Positions 16,789 to 27,688 of a DNA stretch of 64,000 bases are shown here, piece by piece (within the stretch, counting starts at the first letter, position 1; each line of letters starts with the position of its first letter). The stretch covers positions 3,286,001 through 3,350,000 of the forward strand of contig NZ_CP078145.1 of assembly GCF_019222765.1 (NCBI RefSeq), given 5' to 3'. The DNA is from Nocardia iowensis (GTDB lineage Bacteria > Actinomycetota > Actinomycetes > Mycobacteriales > Mycobacteriaceae). The translations under genes were made by a program, and so were the position numbers. The notes below the pieces were generated by a model. It was not told the DNA's origin and did no database searches. It saw nothing but the letters and a program-made list of their open reading frames with translations.

Positions 16789-17355
16789 CAGTCGAATGGT
16801 GCGGCGCGCGTCGTACTGTGGATCGACCATTTCCGCGCCAGCGCAGATATCGCCGATCGCTCGGAGCAGCTGGTAGGCGGGAATGTCGGCAGTGACCTCG
16901 CCCGCTTTCCTTGCGGCGGAGAGGATTTCGTCGAGCACCGGCACGAGGCGATCGAGAAACAGTGCGTGCAGAGCGGTGAAGGTGTCGGGGTCGTTGCGCA
17001 TCGCGGCGGCCAGACCATGCTTGGTAACCAGGAAGTCCGCGAAAAGCTCCACCCATTGACGCAGCGCGGTGAACGGTGACGTCGCTGTCGCGAGCAGGGT
17101 GGGCCCGGCTTCGGCGCAGGCGTCGACTTGGTGCCGATAGACGGCCACGACGAGGTCCGCGCGGGTGGGGAAGTGCCGGTAGATCGTGCCCATGCCGACG
17201 CCAGCCGCGGCCGCGATCCGGCGTACGGGTGCATCCACCCCGTCGGTGACGAAGACCGACGCCGCGGCATCGAGCAGGGCCTTCTCGTTTCGCCGGGCGT
17301 CCGCGCGCTTGGCGGGGTTCGCGGGCGTCCGCAGTGGCTCGTCGGCTGCACTCAT
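16768..17355 (-). CDS. TetR family regulator
   Basis: A 195-residue TetR repressor. The helix-turn-helix is VRRIAAAAGVGMGTIYRHFPTRADLV (about residues 44-69), followed by a helical ligand-binding domain with the typical HALFLDRLVPVL region. ATG 17355 follows GGAGAGGAG. It faces away from an alpha/beta hydrolase gene, and two tandem palindromes lie between them, so it probably represses both. Confidence 0.93.
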   Translation of the reverse strand: MSAADEPLRTPANPAKRADARRNEKALLDAAASVFVTDGVDAPVRRIAAAAGVGMGTIYRHFPTRADLVVAVYRHQVDACAEAGPTLLATATSPFTALRQWVELFADFLVTKHGLAAAMRNDPDTFTALHALFLDRLVPVLDEILSAARKAGEVTADIPAYQLLRAIGDICAGAEMVDPQYDARRTIRLLLDGCR

Positions 17356-17391
17356 GCGGCACTCCTCTCCTTATGGTCTTCTCTTGCGAAC

Positions 17392-17427
17392 CGGAGCGCT
17401 GCTCCGTATATTCGGAACAGTGCTCCG
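17392..17427. promoter_or_regulatory. Two tandem TetR-type operators
   Basis: CGGAGC-GCT-GCTCCG (17392-17406, perfect) and CGGAAC-AGT-GCTCCG (17413-17427, one mismatch) are palindromes with centres 21 bases apart, two helical turns. They lie between the divergent TetR and hydrolase genes, where an operator for two TetR dimers is expected. Confidence 0.7.
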
Positions 17428-17521
17428 ATTAAGAGTCTATCCGGTGGATCGCGCCGTCGGAGCCTGCGCCGCGTGTCCCTGCACGGACTCGGCGTTCATC
17501 GCAATCGAAGGGAAGATCCCC

Positions 17522-18457
17522 ATGTCCACACCCGCCGCGAGCGCCGTGCCCGTCCTGACCACTCCGATCATCAGCATCAAGCCGGTCGTCCTGCCCGCAC
17601 CAGAGCGCGGCGACGACCTACAGGTGCGTGTGTCGGCACCCGCCTTCGGAACCGACCTCCCGATCGTCGTCCTCGCGCACGGCTTCGGCGATTCGATGTC
17701 CGCCTATGACCCGCTGGTCGATTTCTGGTCCGGCAACGGTTTCGTTGTCATACAGCCCACGTTCCTCGATTCACGGACGCTCGGCATCACCCCGGCCGAC
17801 CCGAGGTATTCGGATATCTGGCGCATCCGCGTCCAGGACGTCGAGCGCGTACTCGACGAACTCGACCGTGTCGTCGCCGCTGTCCCGGGTCTCGGTGACC
17901 GCGTTGATCGCGACCGCATCGCCGTCGCTGGACACTCCTGGGGCGGACAGACTGTCAGCATGCTTCTCGGCGCGCGCGTTGTCGGCGCGGACGGGCAGCC
18001 CGGCCCCGACCTGACCGATGCCCGGGTGAAAGCCGGTGTGCTCCTTGCCACGACCGGCATCGGTGGAAACGACCTGACGCCGTTCGCCGCGGCGAACTTT
18101 CCCTTCATGCACCCCGACTTCGACGCTCTGACCACGTCGACCCTCGTGATCGCGGGTGACAACGACCAGTCCCACCTCTCGACGCGCGGCCCCGACTGGT
18201 TCACCGACGTATACACCCACAGCCCCGGCGCCCAGAGCCTGCTCACCGTGTTCGGCGGCGAACACTCGCTCGGCGGAATCCACGCCTACAACGCCAAGGA
18301 CACCACCGATGAAAGCCCCGAGCGCGTCGCGCTGATTCGCGAGGCTTCCTGGGCCTACCTCCGCAGCGCCCTCGGGATCGACGACACGGCGTGGAAGCAG
18401 GTGCAGGCCGGACTCATGGAGTCCGCCGAGCCGATCGGAGTCATCGACAACAAGTAA
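17522..18457 (+). CDS. Alpha/beta hydrolase (chlorophyllase/PET-hydrolase-like fold)
   Basis: A 311-residue alpha/beta hydrolase without a signal peptide. The oxyanion segment is VVLAHGFGDS (near residue 47), the nucleophile elbow GHSWGG (near 140), an acid in IAGDND (near 220) and the histidine in GGEHSLGG (near 252). The substrate is unknown. ATG 17522 is the start of homology; the frame is open upstream across the divergent TetR gene but without family resemblance. It is probably derepressed by the ligand of the adjacent TetR. Confidence 0.87.
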   Translation: MSTPAASAVPVLTTPIISIKPVVLPAPERGDDLQVRVSAPAFGTDLPIVVLAHGFGDSMSAYDPLVDFWSGNGFVVIQPTFLDSRTLGITPADPRYSDIWRIRVQDVERVLDELDRVVAAVPGLGDRVDRDRIAVAGHSWGGQTVSMLLGARVVGADGQPGPDLTDARVKAGVLLATTGIGGNDLTPFAAANFPFMHPDFDALTTSTLVIAGDNDQSHLSTRGPDWFTDVYTHSPGAQSLLTVFGGEHSLGGIHAYNAKDTTDESPERVALIREASWAYLRSALGIDDTAWKQVQAGLMESAEPIGVIDNK

Positions 18458-18489
18458 CCATCGCCGGTGCCTGCACGCCGGTTTTCGGC

Positions 18490-18600
18490 TCACCCGCGCG
18501 ACGAGATCTGCTGCACGCCCCAGCTGATGCCGTCCGGGTCCTCGAAGCAGCCGCTCCGCATGCACTCGGCGTGGGCCGTGTCCCCTCCCGGTGACACTCG
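18490..18600 (-). pseudogene. C-terminal remnant of a glyoxalase/VOC-family gene
   Basis: On the minus strand a short frame reads ECMRSGCFEDPDGISWGVQQ and ends ISSRG, then stop (18490-18492). This is the characteristic last strand of vicinal-oxygen-chelate proteins (FxDPDGNxWxVQ). Nothing upstream in any frame continues the domain, so only the last ~35 codons survive. Confidence 0.6.
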
Positions 18601-18681
18601 AATTCGCGGAATCTGCCCATGTCAGTCGGAGTGTCAGGGCGGCGTCAGGTCGGTGTCAGCCGGGTTGGCGACTGTATTCCG

Positions 18682-19191
18682 GTGAACAGCACAGCAATCG
18701 CAGCTTCCGCGCCGCGGCAGGCGGATGGCGACACCGCGGTCCTCGATGGCATCGATCTCACGGAATGGCTCAACCAACTCGCCCGGGTGATGCGCTTTCT
18801 GCGCGGTGATCACGCTTTCGCCCAGCTGATCCGGTTCGCACTGGTCGGCGGCTCCAGCAACATTGCCTACGTTCTGCTGTTCCTGGCCGCGAACGGAATC
18901 GGCCCGCTACTCGCCAATATCGCCGGCTCGATCGTCAGCACCGTGATCGCGAACGAACTGCACCGCAGGCTCACCTTCCACGCGGCCGGACGGGTCGGCT
19001 GGTTCACCGCGCAGTGGGAAGGCGGCGGTCTGGCGCTGGTCGGCCTGCTGATCAGCACGGCGGCGCTGGCCGGTGTCGAGTCCGTGGCCCCCGGCCTCGG
19101 CGCGACCGCACAGGCGGGCGCCGTGCTCGCCATCATGGCGATGGTCGGCGGTATGCGCTTCCTGGCGCTGCGCGCGCTCGTCGCCGCATAG
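18682..19191 (+). CDS. GtrA-like membrane protein
   Basis: A protein of about 169 residues with four membrane helices. It fits the GtrA/DPMS family, whose members help move polyprenyl-linked sugars across the membrane: LIRFALVGGSSNIAYVLLFL starts the first helix and IANELHRRLTFH precedes the third, followed by GLALVGLLISTAALAGV and the final AVLAIMAMVGGMRFL. The start is uncertain: GTG 18682 and the upstream ATG 18619 are both possible, and neither has a good ribosome binding site. There is no glycosyltransferase neighbour. Confidence 0.75.
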   Translation: MNSTAIAASAPRQADGDTAVLDGIDLTEWLNQLARVMRFLRGDHAFAQLIRFALVGGSSNIAYVLLFLAANGIGPLLANIAGSIVSTVIANELHRRLTFHAAGRVGWFTAQWEGGGLALVGLLISTAALAGVESVAPGLGATAQAGAVLAIMAMVGGMRFLALRALVAA

Positions 19192-19228
19192 GTGCCGGGC
19201 CGTCAGGCATTCCGGTTACGCTCGGGAC

Positions 19229-20412
19229 GTGCTGTTTGTTCGGGTGCTTGGCCCGATCGTGGTCGAGGTGGACGGCCGGGTTGTCGATCTCGGCGGCCAG
19301 ATACCTCGGCGATTCCTGGCGGCACTCTCGACGACTGCCGGTACACCCGTACCCGACGCTGTGCTCGCAGAGCTGGTGTGGGGCGAAGATCAGCCGCAGC
19401 AGGCCGTCGCGACGATGCGGGTGATCGCGTCGCGGCTGCGCTCTGCGGTCGGACCCGCCGACCGGGACTGCCTCCAGCGCAGCGAGTTCGGGTATCGGCT
19501 CGCGGTGCGGCCGGAGTGGACCGACCTCAGCCGCTTCACGGACCTGATCGCGCACGGAACGCGTCTGCTCACCGCCGCGGACGCCGAGGGTGCGGTGCGC
19601 TGCTTCGATCCGGCACTTGCGCTGTGGCGGGGCCTACCGTGGCTGGATTTGGCTGACGCCCAATCGCTTTCGGCCGAGCGAGCACGGTTGATGGAACTGC
19701 GTGATGTCGCGGTCGAAGAGCTACAGGCGGCGCGATTGGCGTGCGGCCAGACCACGGTGGCGGTGGCCGATCTGATCGAGGCGGTGACCGCAACGCCGTT
19801 TCGGGAACGGCGCTGGGAGTTGCTCGCGCTTGGCCTGTATCGCAGTGGTCGGCAGGCTCAGGCGCTGGCCGAGCTTCGCCGGGTACGGGTTGCGCACAGT
19901 TCGGGCAGGGCATCGCGATGTTGTTGGAAGGCAATCGCATCGGTGCGCTCGGCTGGTTGCGCACCGCTCGGCAGCTCAGTGCGGAATGCGGTCATCTGTG
20001 GTGTCAGGGCATGGCCGACGTGGTGCTGGCCTGGTCGGTCCTGGTGTCCGCGGACGACACCGATGCAGCTCGCGAGGCGATCGCCGCCATCGACCGAGCG
20101 CTGACCGTGTTCGCCGAACAGTCCAACATCTCCGACGCGCTCGGTGCCGTCCACGCCGGTGCGTACGCGCTGATGGTGCTGGCGTCACCGCAGCTGGCCG
20201 TCCAGCTGCGCGCGGCTGCCCTGCATCACTCGGCGCGGGTCGGCGCAGACCCGCGCCGCTATCTGCAATTCGCCCATCCCGAGCTGATCGAACGGATGGA
20301 TCGGTCCCTGGTCGAGGAAGAACGCCGCGTCACCGAGGAGACGGGTCGGCAGCTGACGTGGGCGCAGATGCTGTCCCTCATCCATGCCGCCGACCATATT
20401 CCGAGCTGCTGA
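19229..20412 (+). pseudogene. SARP/AfsR-type regulator broken by an internal deletion
   Basis: From GTG 19229 the frame encodes a winged-helix plus bacterial transcriptional activator (BTAD) domain: RVLGPIVVEVDGRVVDLGG at the start, the VWGEDQP turn and ending with AELRRVR at about 19890. Around 19890-19900 the match jumps to another frame, which continues to 20412 with C-terminal helical-repeat sequence (LLEGNRIGALGWLRTARQLS onward, ending QLTWAQMLSLI). Family members of this build carry a large ATPase domain in between, which is absent. An out-of-frame deletion has therefore inactivated the gene. A truncated N-terminal protein could still be made. Confidence 0.75.
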
Positions 20413-20445
20413 CCACAGGTGTCGTCGCGGTGCGGTCGGGGTTTC

Positions 20446-20613
20446 TCAGCGCTGGCGCCAGCTCAGCGGACCCGGCAAATCGACACTGTTCTTCTTGCTC
20501 CGCGAATTCCACGACCAGGGGCCGATTTTGATACCCCACGAGGACAGGCCCGATTGGGTGAAGTTGAGTTTCAGCGGCCCGAAGGACTTGCGCTGGCGGA
20601 ATTTGATGGGCAT
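20446..20613 (-). CDS. DUF4236 domain small protein (55 aa)
   Basis: A 55-residue protein starting MPIKFRQRKSFGPLKLNF followed by TQSGLSSWGIKIG and WSWNSR, which fits the DUF4236 family (FRKS...LNxSKSG...). The function is unknown. ATG 20613 follows AGGGAGG at a good distance, which supports a real gene despite its length. It sits between the broken SARP gene and the DUF4189 protein on the same strand as the latter. Confidence 0.78.
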   Translation of the reverse strand: MPIKFRQRKSFGPLKLNFTQSGLSSWGIKIGPWSWNSRSKKNSVDLPGPLSWRQR

Positions 20614-20671
20614 GACTAGCCTCCCTGATCTCCCTCAGGATAACCGATCAGGTTGTCCCCCATGGTTTTCG

Positions 20672-21637
20672 TTACTCCTCGGCGCACTTCGACCAGTATT
20701 CGAAGGGCCCGCGCACGTCCCAATTGTTTTCGGCGGTAGCTCTTGCCTTGTTCTGGGCCTCGGTGACGTTGCCGCCCCAGGCCGAACCCCAGCCGTCGTC
20801 CTGGCCGAATGCCATGGCGACGCAGCCATTGTTCGACCAGACGGGCTCCTGACAGCCCGGGCCACAGCTGGCCAGTGCTTGTCCGGCGGCGAGTTCCTGA
20901 CTGAGTGAGCTACGCGCCCAATGGACTTCCTTGGTCGCCTCGTTGTAAGTCGCCGCGATCCACACGGTGGCAGGTTGTACCGGCGTCACCGAGGTCGGCG
21001 ACGGCCGGACGGTGGTGCTCGGCAGTGTGGTCGGCGTGCTGGACGGGCTGATCATGCTGGTGGTCCCGAGACCTCGGGCGTCGTCGTCGGTGTTCTTGGA
21101 CATGTTCTTGTACACGCGCAAACCGATGACCCCGCCGATCACCAGCAGGGTGACCAGGATCGAACCGATTACGGCGAGGACCTTTCCGCCGCCGCCACCC
21201 GAGCCGGGCCCACCCGGCCCGTACTGCGGCGGATACGGATGGCCGGGGCCCGGCGGGAACGGCCCGCCCGGCGGGGGATACTGCGTCGGCGCCTGCTGAT
21301 ATTGCTGGGCCTGCGGGTCGTACGGGTATTGCGGGGCCTGCGGGTCGTAGGGATATTGCGGGGCCTGGGGGTCATACGGATAGTGCCGCGTCTGCGCGTC
21401 GGGTGGATACTGCGTCTGCGGACCCGATTGCCCCTGCGGGCTCAGTGGATTCAGTTGAGTCGGATCCAACTGTCCCTGCTGGGCCATGGGATTCAGTTGA
21501 GTGGGATCCGACTGGCCTTGCTGGGCCATGGGATTCAACTGTGTCGGATCCGAGCGCCCCGCGCCCTGCGCGGCCGAGCTCTGCTGACCGTATGGATCGT
21601 TCGGTTGCCCGGGATACGGCCCGGATGGATAAGACAT
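20672..21637 (-). CDS. DUF4189 membrane-anchored protein with proline-rich repeats
   Basis: A 321-residue protein with three parts. The cytoplasmic N terminus (about 1-150) is rich in Pro, Gln and Tyr and contains tandem repeats: three copies of a 14-residue unit around DPTQLNPMAQQGQ and three to four copies of a 9-residue YPYDPQAPQ unit. One membrane helix (VLAVIGSILVTLLVIGGVIG) and a Ser/Thr/Pro linker follow. The external C-terminal domain has paired cysteines (ASCGPGC, NNGCVAMAF, WSKC) and NKARATAENN, typical of DUF4189. ATG 21637 is preferred to the upstream TTG 21652. Confidence 0.82.
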   Translation of the reverse strand: MSYPSGPYPGQPNDPYGQQSSAAQGAGRSDPTQLNPMAQQGQSDPTQLNPMAQQGQLDPTQLNPLSPQGQSGPQTQYPPDAQTRHYPYDPQAPQYPYDPQAPQYPYDPQAQQYQQAPTQYPPPGGPFPPGPGHPYPPQYGPGGPGSGGGGGKVLAVIGSILVTLLVIGGVIGLRVYKNMSKNTDDDARGLGTTSMISPSSTPTTLPSTTVRPSPTSVTPVQPATVWIAATYNEATKEVHWARSSLSQELAAGQALASCGPGCQEPVWSNNGCVAMAFGQDDGWGSAWGGNVTEAQNKARATAENNWDVRGPFEYWSKCAEE

Positions 21638-21839
21638 GCGCCCCGCTGACAATCGTGTGGAAAATCGGCCGAATCAGCCTAGCTGTTCAGGGGCGCTGTG
21701 GACTGCCCCCATCAATGGGGGAGTAGCCCCGCGATCGGCGCGCTGGCGCTACTGATCCGGGACTCGCTGGCCGACAACGGATCAGCGGCAGCCGCGGACG
21801 CACCGATGATCTCGGCGCAAAGTGGATGTACATCAATGC

Positions 21840-21875
21840 TTGACTCATTCCAGAGAACGGACAAGACTTTCGTTC

Positions 21876-21878
<3 letters not shown>
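21840..21878 (+). promoter_or_regulatory. furA promoter, leaderless, overlapping a likely FurA box
   Basis: TTGACT (21840-21845), 17 bases, then AAGACT (21863-21868), and GTG only seven bases later. The sequence around the -35 (TTGACTCATTCCAGA) closely resembles the mycobacterial furA promoter as I remember it, where FurA binds over the -35 and the transcript starts at the GTG. Confidence 0.7.
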
Positions 21879-24568
<2,690 letters not shown>

Positions 24569-24578
24569 TCTATATCGA

Positions 24579-24617
24579 CGAGTCCAGGCCGTCCCGTGGG
24601 GCGGCCTGGACTCGTTT
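24579..24617 (+). terminator. katG terminator hairpin
   Basis: A perfect 13-base stem (24579-24591 with 24602-24614) with a 10-base loop is followed by TTT and lies ten bases after the katG stop. The stem extends by at least one more A-T pair. Confidence 0.85.
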
Positions 24618-24651
24618 GCACACTTGGCGAAGTAGATCTAATTCTGCCGGG

Positions 24652-25131
24652 TCAGCGGATATCAATCGTCCCGTCGAACATGAGCGGTGTGGCGCCCGGG
24701 TAGCAGTCGCGGAACGAGCTCGTCGGCATGGGCACGCCGTAGCCGATCATGTTCGGCTGTCCGGCCTGGCCCTTCGTGACGGTGATCTGGATTGCCATCG
24801 CGTCGGGTGCGAACAGCATCACCGGTTGGACGGTGGTGATCGGATAGACCAGCGACACAGTGTTGCCGGTGACTCTGAGACAGGTCACGGGGCCGGTGAC
24901 CCGCACGGGGAGTGCCATATTTCCCAGTTTGCCGGTGGCCACATAGGTTCCGGTGGCCGGACCGTCGCCCTGTCCCCGCGCGTCGACGTGCAGAATATTT
25001 ACGCCGAGCACCTGCATATTGCCATTGATGGTCACACTGGCCGGTTCTGCCGCTGCCTGCCCTGTGGCCGCGACTACTGCCGCCCCGGCCGTTGCCACGG
25101 ATACAGCAAATCGAGTAATCCAATTAGTCAT
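24652..25131 (-). CDS. Secreted protein of unknown function
   Basis: A 159-residue exported protein. The signal peptide is clear (MTNWITRFAVSVATAGAAVV, then ATGQAAAEPA with a likely cut after AAA). The mature part is beta-rich, with TGTYVATGKLGNM, VTGPVTCLRVTGNTVSLVYPI and one further cysteine near the end (FRDCYPGA). Similar small secreted beta proteins are common in Nocardia and Mycobacterium; I recognise no enzyme motif. ATG 25131 follows AGGAGG. Confidence 0.78.
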   Translation of the reverse strand: MTNWITRFAVSVATAGAAVVAATGQAAAEPASVTINGNMQVLGVNILHVDARGQGDGPATGTYVATGKLGNMALPVRVTGPVTCLRVTGNTVSLVYPITTVQPVMLFAPDAMAIQITVTKGQAGQPNMIGYGVPMPTSSFRDCYPGATPLMFDGTIDIR

Positions 25132-25214
25132 GGAAGAAACCTCCTGAGGTGGGGTACGCCCGCCGAATACCCGGTGTGGCAACGCCCATGCGGCCCAGTT
25201 GATATCGGGCGGAG

Positions 25215-25610
25215 TCAGCCCACGAAATTTGTGATCTTGTGCGGAGTTACCCGAACAATCACCCGGGCCACCTCAGCTGGCTCCGGCGGCGGGTCTTGGC
25301 CGAGATACTTCTGGCACAGTTCGCGAGGCAAAGTCTTGTCCGGGTCCGCGATCAGCTCGGCGATGCCCCGAATATCGACTGTGTAATAGAGGTTTTCGGG
25401 ATCGAACGCGGTGATACTGATCCGAGGATCGCGAGCCAGATTCCGCCCCTTGAGCCGACTCGCCGTCGTGGAGAACAGCACTGTGTCACCGTCGCGGGCA
25501 ATCCACACCACCGAGGTTTGCGGACTACCGTCCCGGTTCAGCGTCGCGACTGTGGCGAACGCCTTTCCGTCGAGCAGCTTGCGGGTCTGTTCATTGAAAG
25601 ACACCGGCAC
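25215..25610 (-). CDS. PPOX-class F420-dependent oxidoreductase
   Basis: A 131-residue split beta-barrel flavin/deazaflavin reductase of the pyridoxamine-oxidase-like superfamily. Typical segments are LLDGKAFATVATLNRDGSPQTSVVW (residues 12-36), FSTTASRLKGRNLARDPRIS (F420/phosphate-binding region) and YTVDIRGIAEL. Members in this order use cofactor F420. The start is GTG 25610, with CAGGAG upstream. It stands between a secreted protein and a hydrolase gene on the same strand, without tight linkage. Confidence 0.87.
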   Translation of the reverse strand: MPVSFNEQTRKLLDGKAFATVATLNRDGSPQTSVVWIARDGDTVLFSTTASRLKGRNLARDPRISITAFDPENLYYTVDIRGIAELIADPDKTLPRELCQKYLGQDPPPEPAEVARVIVRVTPHKITNFVG

Positions 25611-25765
25611 GATGTCACTCCTGCACTGTAGAACCGGCCCATGGTGATGAGCCCTGTCACCGGTAATGACCTGGCGCCGATACTACGTCGTCACCAGCAC
25701 CAAAGGTTGTGCACGTGATTCGCGGTAGCGGGCTCCACCATGTGAAGCATCCGCGGGAGTCGTCG

Positions 25766-26740
25766 TTAGGGCCGCTGGGAGGTCAGCCAGTCGGCGATAT
25801 CGGCGATGATGTTGGGGTCGACGTGGTGTGGGTGGGTGTAGTCCTCGGGCATAGACGGTCCCGTGCCGGGGAAGAACATGTGGTCGTCGGCTGGGTAGGT
25901 ACGGATCGTCACGTCCGGGCGGGTGGCGAGACCGGCGCGCCATCGGGCCAGGTCGCCGTCCACGGTCACCTGATAGTCGCGTTCGCCCTGTAGAAAAAAC
26001 ATGGGGATATCCAGTGTTGCCGCCACCGCTACCGGATCGTAGGCGCGCATGTCCAGCCAGTACGGCGCGGGCATCCCGAATGGCAGCTTCTCGGCGGGTG
26101 TGGCTGGTGAAAGTTCGGGACTGTCAACCAGTTTCGCGTGTTCGGTGGCGGCCTCGACAGTGGGTAGCGCCGCCGCGGTCGCCGGATCGACCTTCGCCAG
26201 ATGCTCGAGGACGCGCACCAGCGACCATTGCATCGGCGTTGTGTCCCCGGCAAGAACGACCAGCCCCGCCACCGTGGGTTCGGTGGCGGCCACCCGCGGC
26301 GCGAACTTGCCACCCATGCTGTGCCCGACCACGAAGACACGGTTACCGTCGACGGTCGGCAGGTCGCGCAAGATCTCGATACCCGCGACGGCGTGCGGGA
26401 CGTACTCGTCGGTCGGCGTGAAACCGGCTGTGGCCGCGAGATACTCGGGGCGTGCGTAGGTGACCTTGTCGAACCGCAGCACCGCCACACCGCGACTGGC
26501 CAGACCCCACGCGATGTCCTTCAGGTTCTTGTTCGGGCCCGCGGTGCCGTCCCGGTCGAACGGACCGCCCCCGGCGAGCAGCACCGCCGCCGGATGCGGC
26601 CCCGCGCCTCGGGGGAGAGTCACGGTGCCCGGCACGGCGATCGGGTCGGCGCCGATGGTCACGTCGTGCTCGTCGAATGCGGCCGCGTCGACGTACTCCG
26701 GTGTCTGCCACGTCGCAACGGCCGGCTCGACTCGATTCAT
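25766..26740 (-). CDS. Alpha/beta hydrolase (dienelactone-hydrolase-like)
   Basis: A 324-residue alpha/beta hydrolase without signal peptide. The oxyanion region is VLLAGGGPFDRDG (near residue 55), the nucleophile elbow GHSMGG (near 140), the acid in LQGERD (near 255) and the histidine in PADDHMFF (near 288). The substrate is unknown. ATG 26740 follows GGAGGACATC. The gene faces away from a helix-turn-helix regulator across a 69-base gap with clear repeats, so it is likely the regulated target. Confidence 0.87.
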   Translation of the reverse strand: MNRVEPAVATWQTPEYVDAAAFDEHDVTIGADPIAVPGTVTLPRGAGPHPAAVLLAGGGPFDRDGTAGPNKNLKDIAWGLASRGVAVLRFDKVTYARPEYLAATAGFTPTDEYVPHAVAGIEILRDLPTVDGNRVFVVGHSMGGKFAPRVAATEPTVAGLVVLAGDTTPMQWSLVRVLEHLAKVDPATAAALPTVEAATEHAKLVDSPELSPATPAEKLPFGMPAPYWLDMRAYDPVAVAATLDIPMFFLQGERDYQVTVDGDLARWRAGLATRPDVTIRTYPADDHMFFPGTGPSMPEDYTHPHHVDPNIIADIADWLTSQRP

Positions 26741-26756
26741 GATGTCCTCCACAGCG

Positions 26757-26781
26757 TCTCAACTATTCTCAACTTTGAGAA
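26757..26781. promoter_or_regulatory. Operator-like repeats between hydrolase and regulator
   Basis: TTCTCA-ACTT-TGAGAA (26766-26781) is a perfect palindrome, and TCTCAACT occurs twice ten bases apart (26757-26764 and 26767-26774). A related GTGAGAA lies just downstream. These repeats sit over the divergent start region. Confidence 0.65.
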
Positions 26782-26809
26782 CGGTATCACAAGTGAGAAG
26801 ATCGGGGCC

Positions 26810-27370
26810 ATGGATTCCTTGGAGCTGCTGGTGCACCCGGTGCGGTTGCGAATCGTGCACGCCATGTCCGGCGGGTGCACACGTACGACCACGCAGCTGT
26901 GCGCCCGGCTGCCCGACGTGTCGAAAGCCACTGTGTATCGGCACGTGGAAATACTCGCCACCGCGGGAATTCTCGAGGTCGCCGACGAACAACGGGTGCG
27001 TGGCGCAGTGGAACGCAGCTATCGCCTGCGCCGGGAACGCGCGGTAGTCGATACTGCCGCCGCGGCGACATCCGAGGAGCATCGCGGGATCTTCGCCGTC
27101 GCGATGGCCACTTTGCTTGCCGAGTTCAACGCCTATCTCGATGACGAGAACGCTGACCCGGCAACGGATCTGGTCGGATATCGGCAACACGCGGTGTGGT
27201 TGTCCCGCAAAGAGGTCGCGGCGCTGATCGATGACCTGCGCGCGGTGATCCTGCCCCGTCTGGGGAATCCACCGGCCCCGGATCGCGCGCAGTACCTGCT
27301 GAGCCCGATCCTGTTTCCGACCGGTGGGCAGCTCGACACCGAGCCGACGAAAAGTTCGAAATCGAGGTAG
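26810..27370 (+). CDS. ArsR-type winged-helix regulator
   Basis: A 186-residue regulator. Its N-terminal winged helix is ELLVHPVRLRIVHAM...TTQLCARLPDVSKATVYRHVEILATAGILEV (residues 5-58), of the ArsR/HTH_20 kind, followed by RSYRLRRE and a helical C-terminal domain that probably binds a ligand. ATG 26810 opens the domain directly. It is divergent from the alpha/beta hydrolase gene, with a palindromic operator between, so it probably controls both. Confidence 0.88.
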   Translation: MDSLELLVHPVRLRIVHAMSGGCTRTTTQLCARLPDVSKATVYRHVEILATAGILEVADEQRVRGAVERSYRLRRERAVVDTAAAATSEEHRGIFAVAMATLLAEFNAYLDDENADPATDLVGYRQHAVWLSRKEVAALIDDLRAVILPRLGNPPAPDRAQYLLSPILFPTGGQLDTEPTKSSKSR

Positions 27371-27397
27371 CCGCCTGCAACGGCTTCCCGAGCGAAT

Positions 27398-27595
27398 TCA
27401 GCTCGGCGGCGCGGGACGCAGCTCGCCGGGGTGACTGTCGACGTGTAGTTCCTGCCAGTGGCCGGGTGCGTAGTACCGGACGCCGTGGGTCTTGCTGTCC
27501 ACCACCAGGACACCGCCGTGGAACCAGAATCGGTCTTCGTCGCCGTACTCGAGGCGGTCGTGTTCGGTGTCGTGGGTGTAGACAGTAAAAGCCAT
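27398..27595 (-). CDS. Small conserved hypothetical protein (65 aa)
   Basis: A 65-residue soluble protein starting MAFTVYTHDTEHDRLEYGD, with FHGGVLVVDSKTHGVRYYAPGHWQELH. The alternating polar/aromatic pattern suggests a single small beta sheet. I recall similar small hypotheticals in Nocardia and Streptomyces, with no known function. It is convergent with the ArsR-type regulator, the two stops being 27 bases apart. Confidence 0.6.
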   Translation of the reverse strand: MAFTVYTHDTEHDRLEYGDEDRFWFHGGVLVVDSKTHGVRYYAPGHWQELHVDSHPGELRPAPPS

Positions 27596-27688
27596 GCGCG
27601 CCAGGCTATCGGTCTGTGCCGGACCGGGTGGTACGGAATGGCTTTCGGCAGCGCACTGGCGCGCGGCTGCTGACCACTCCCACCGAGT

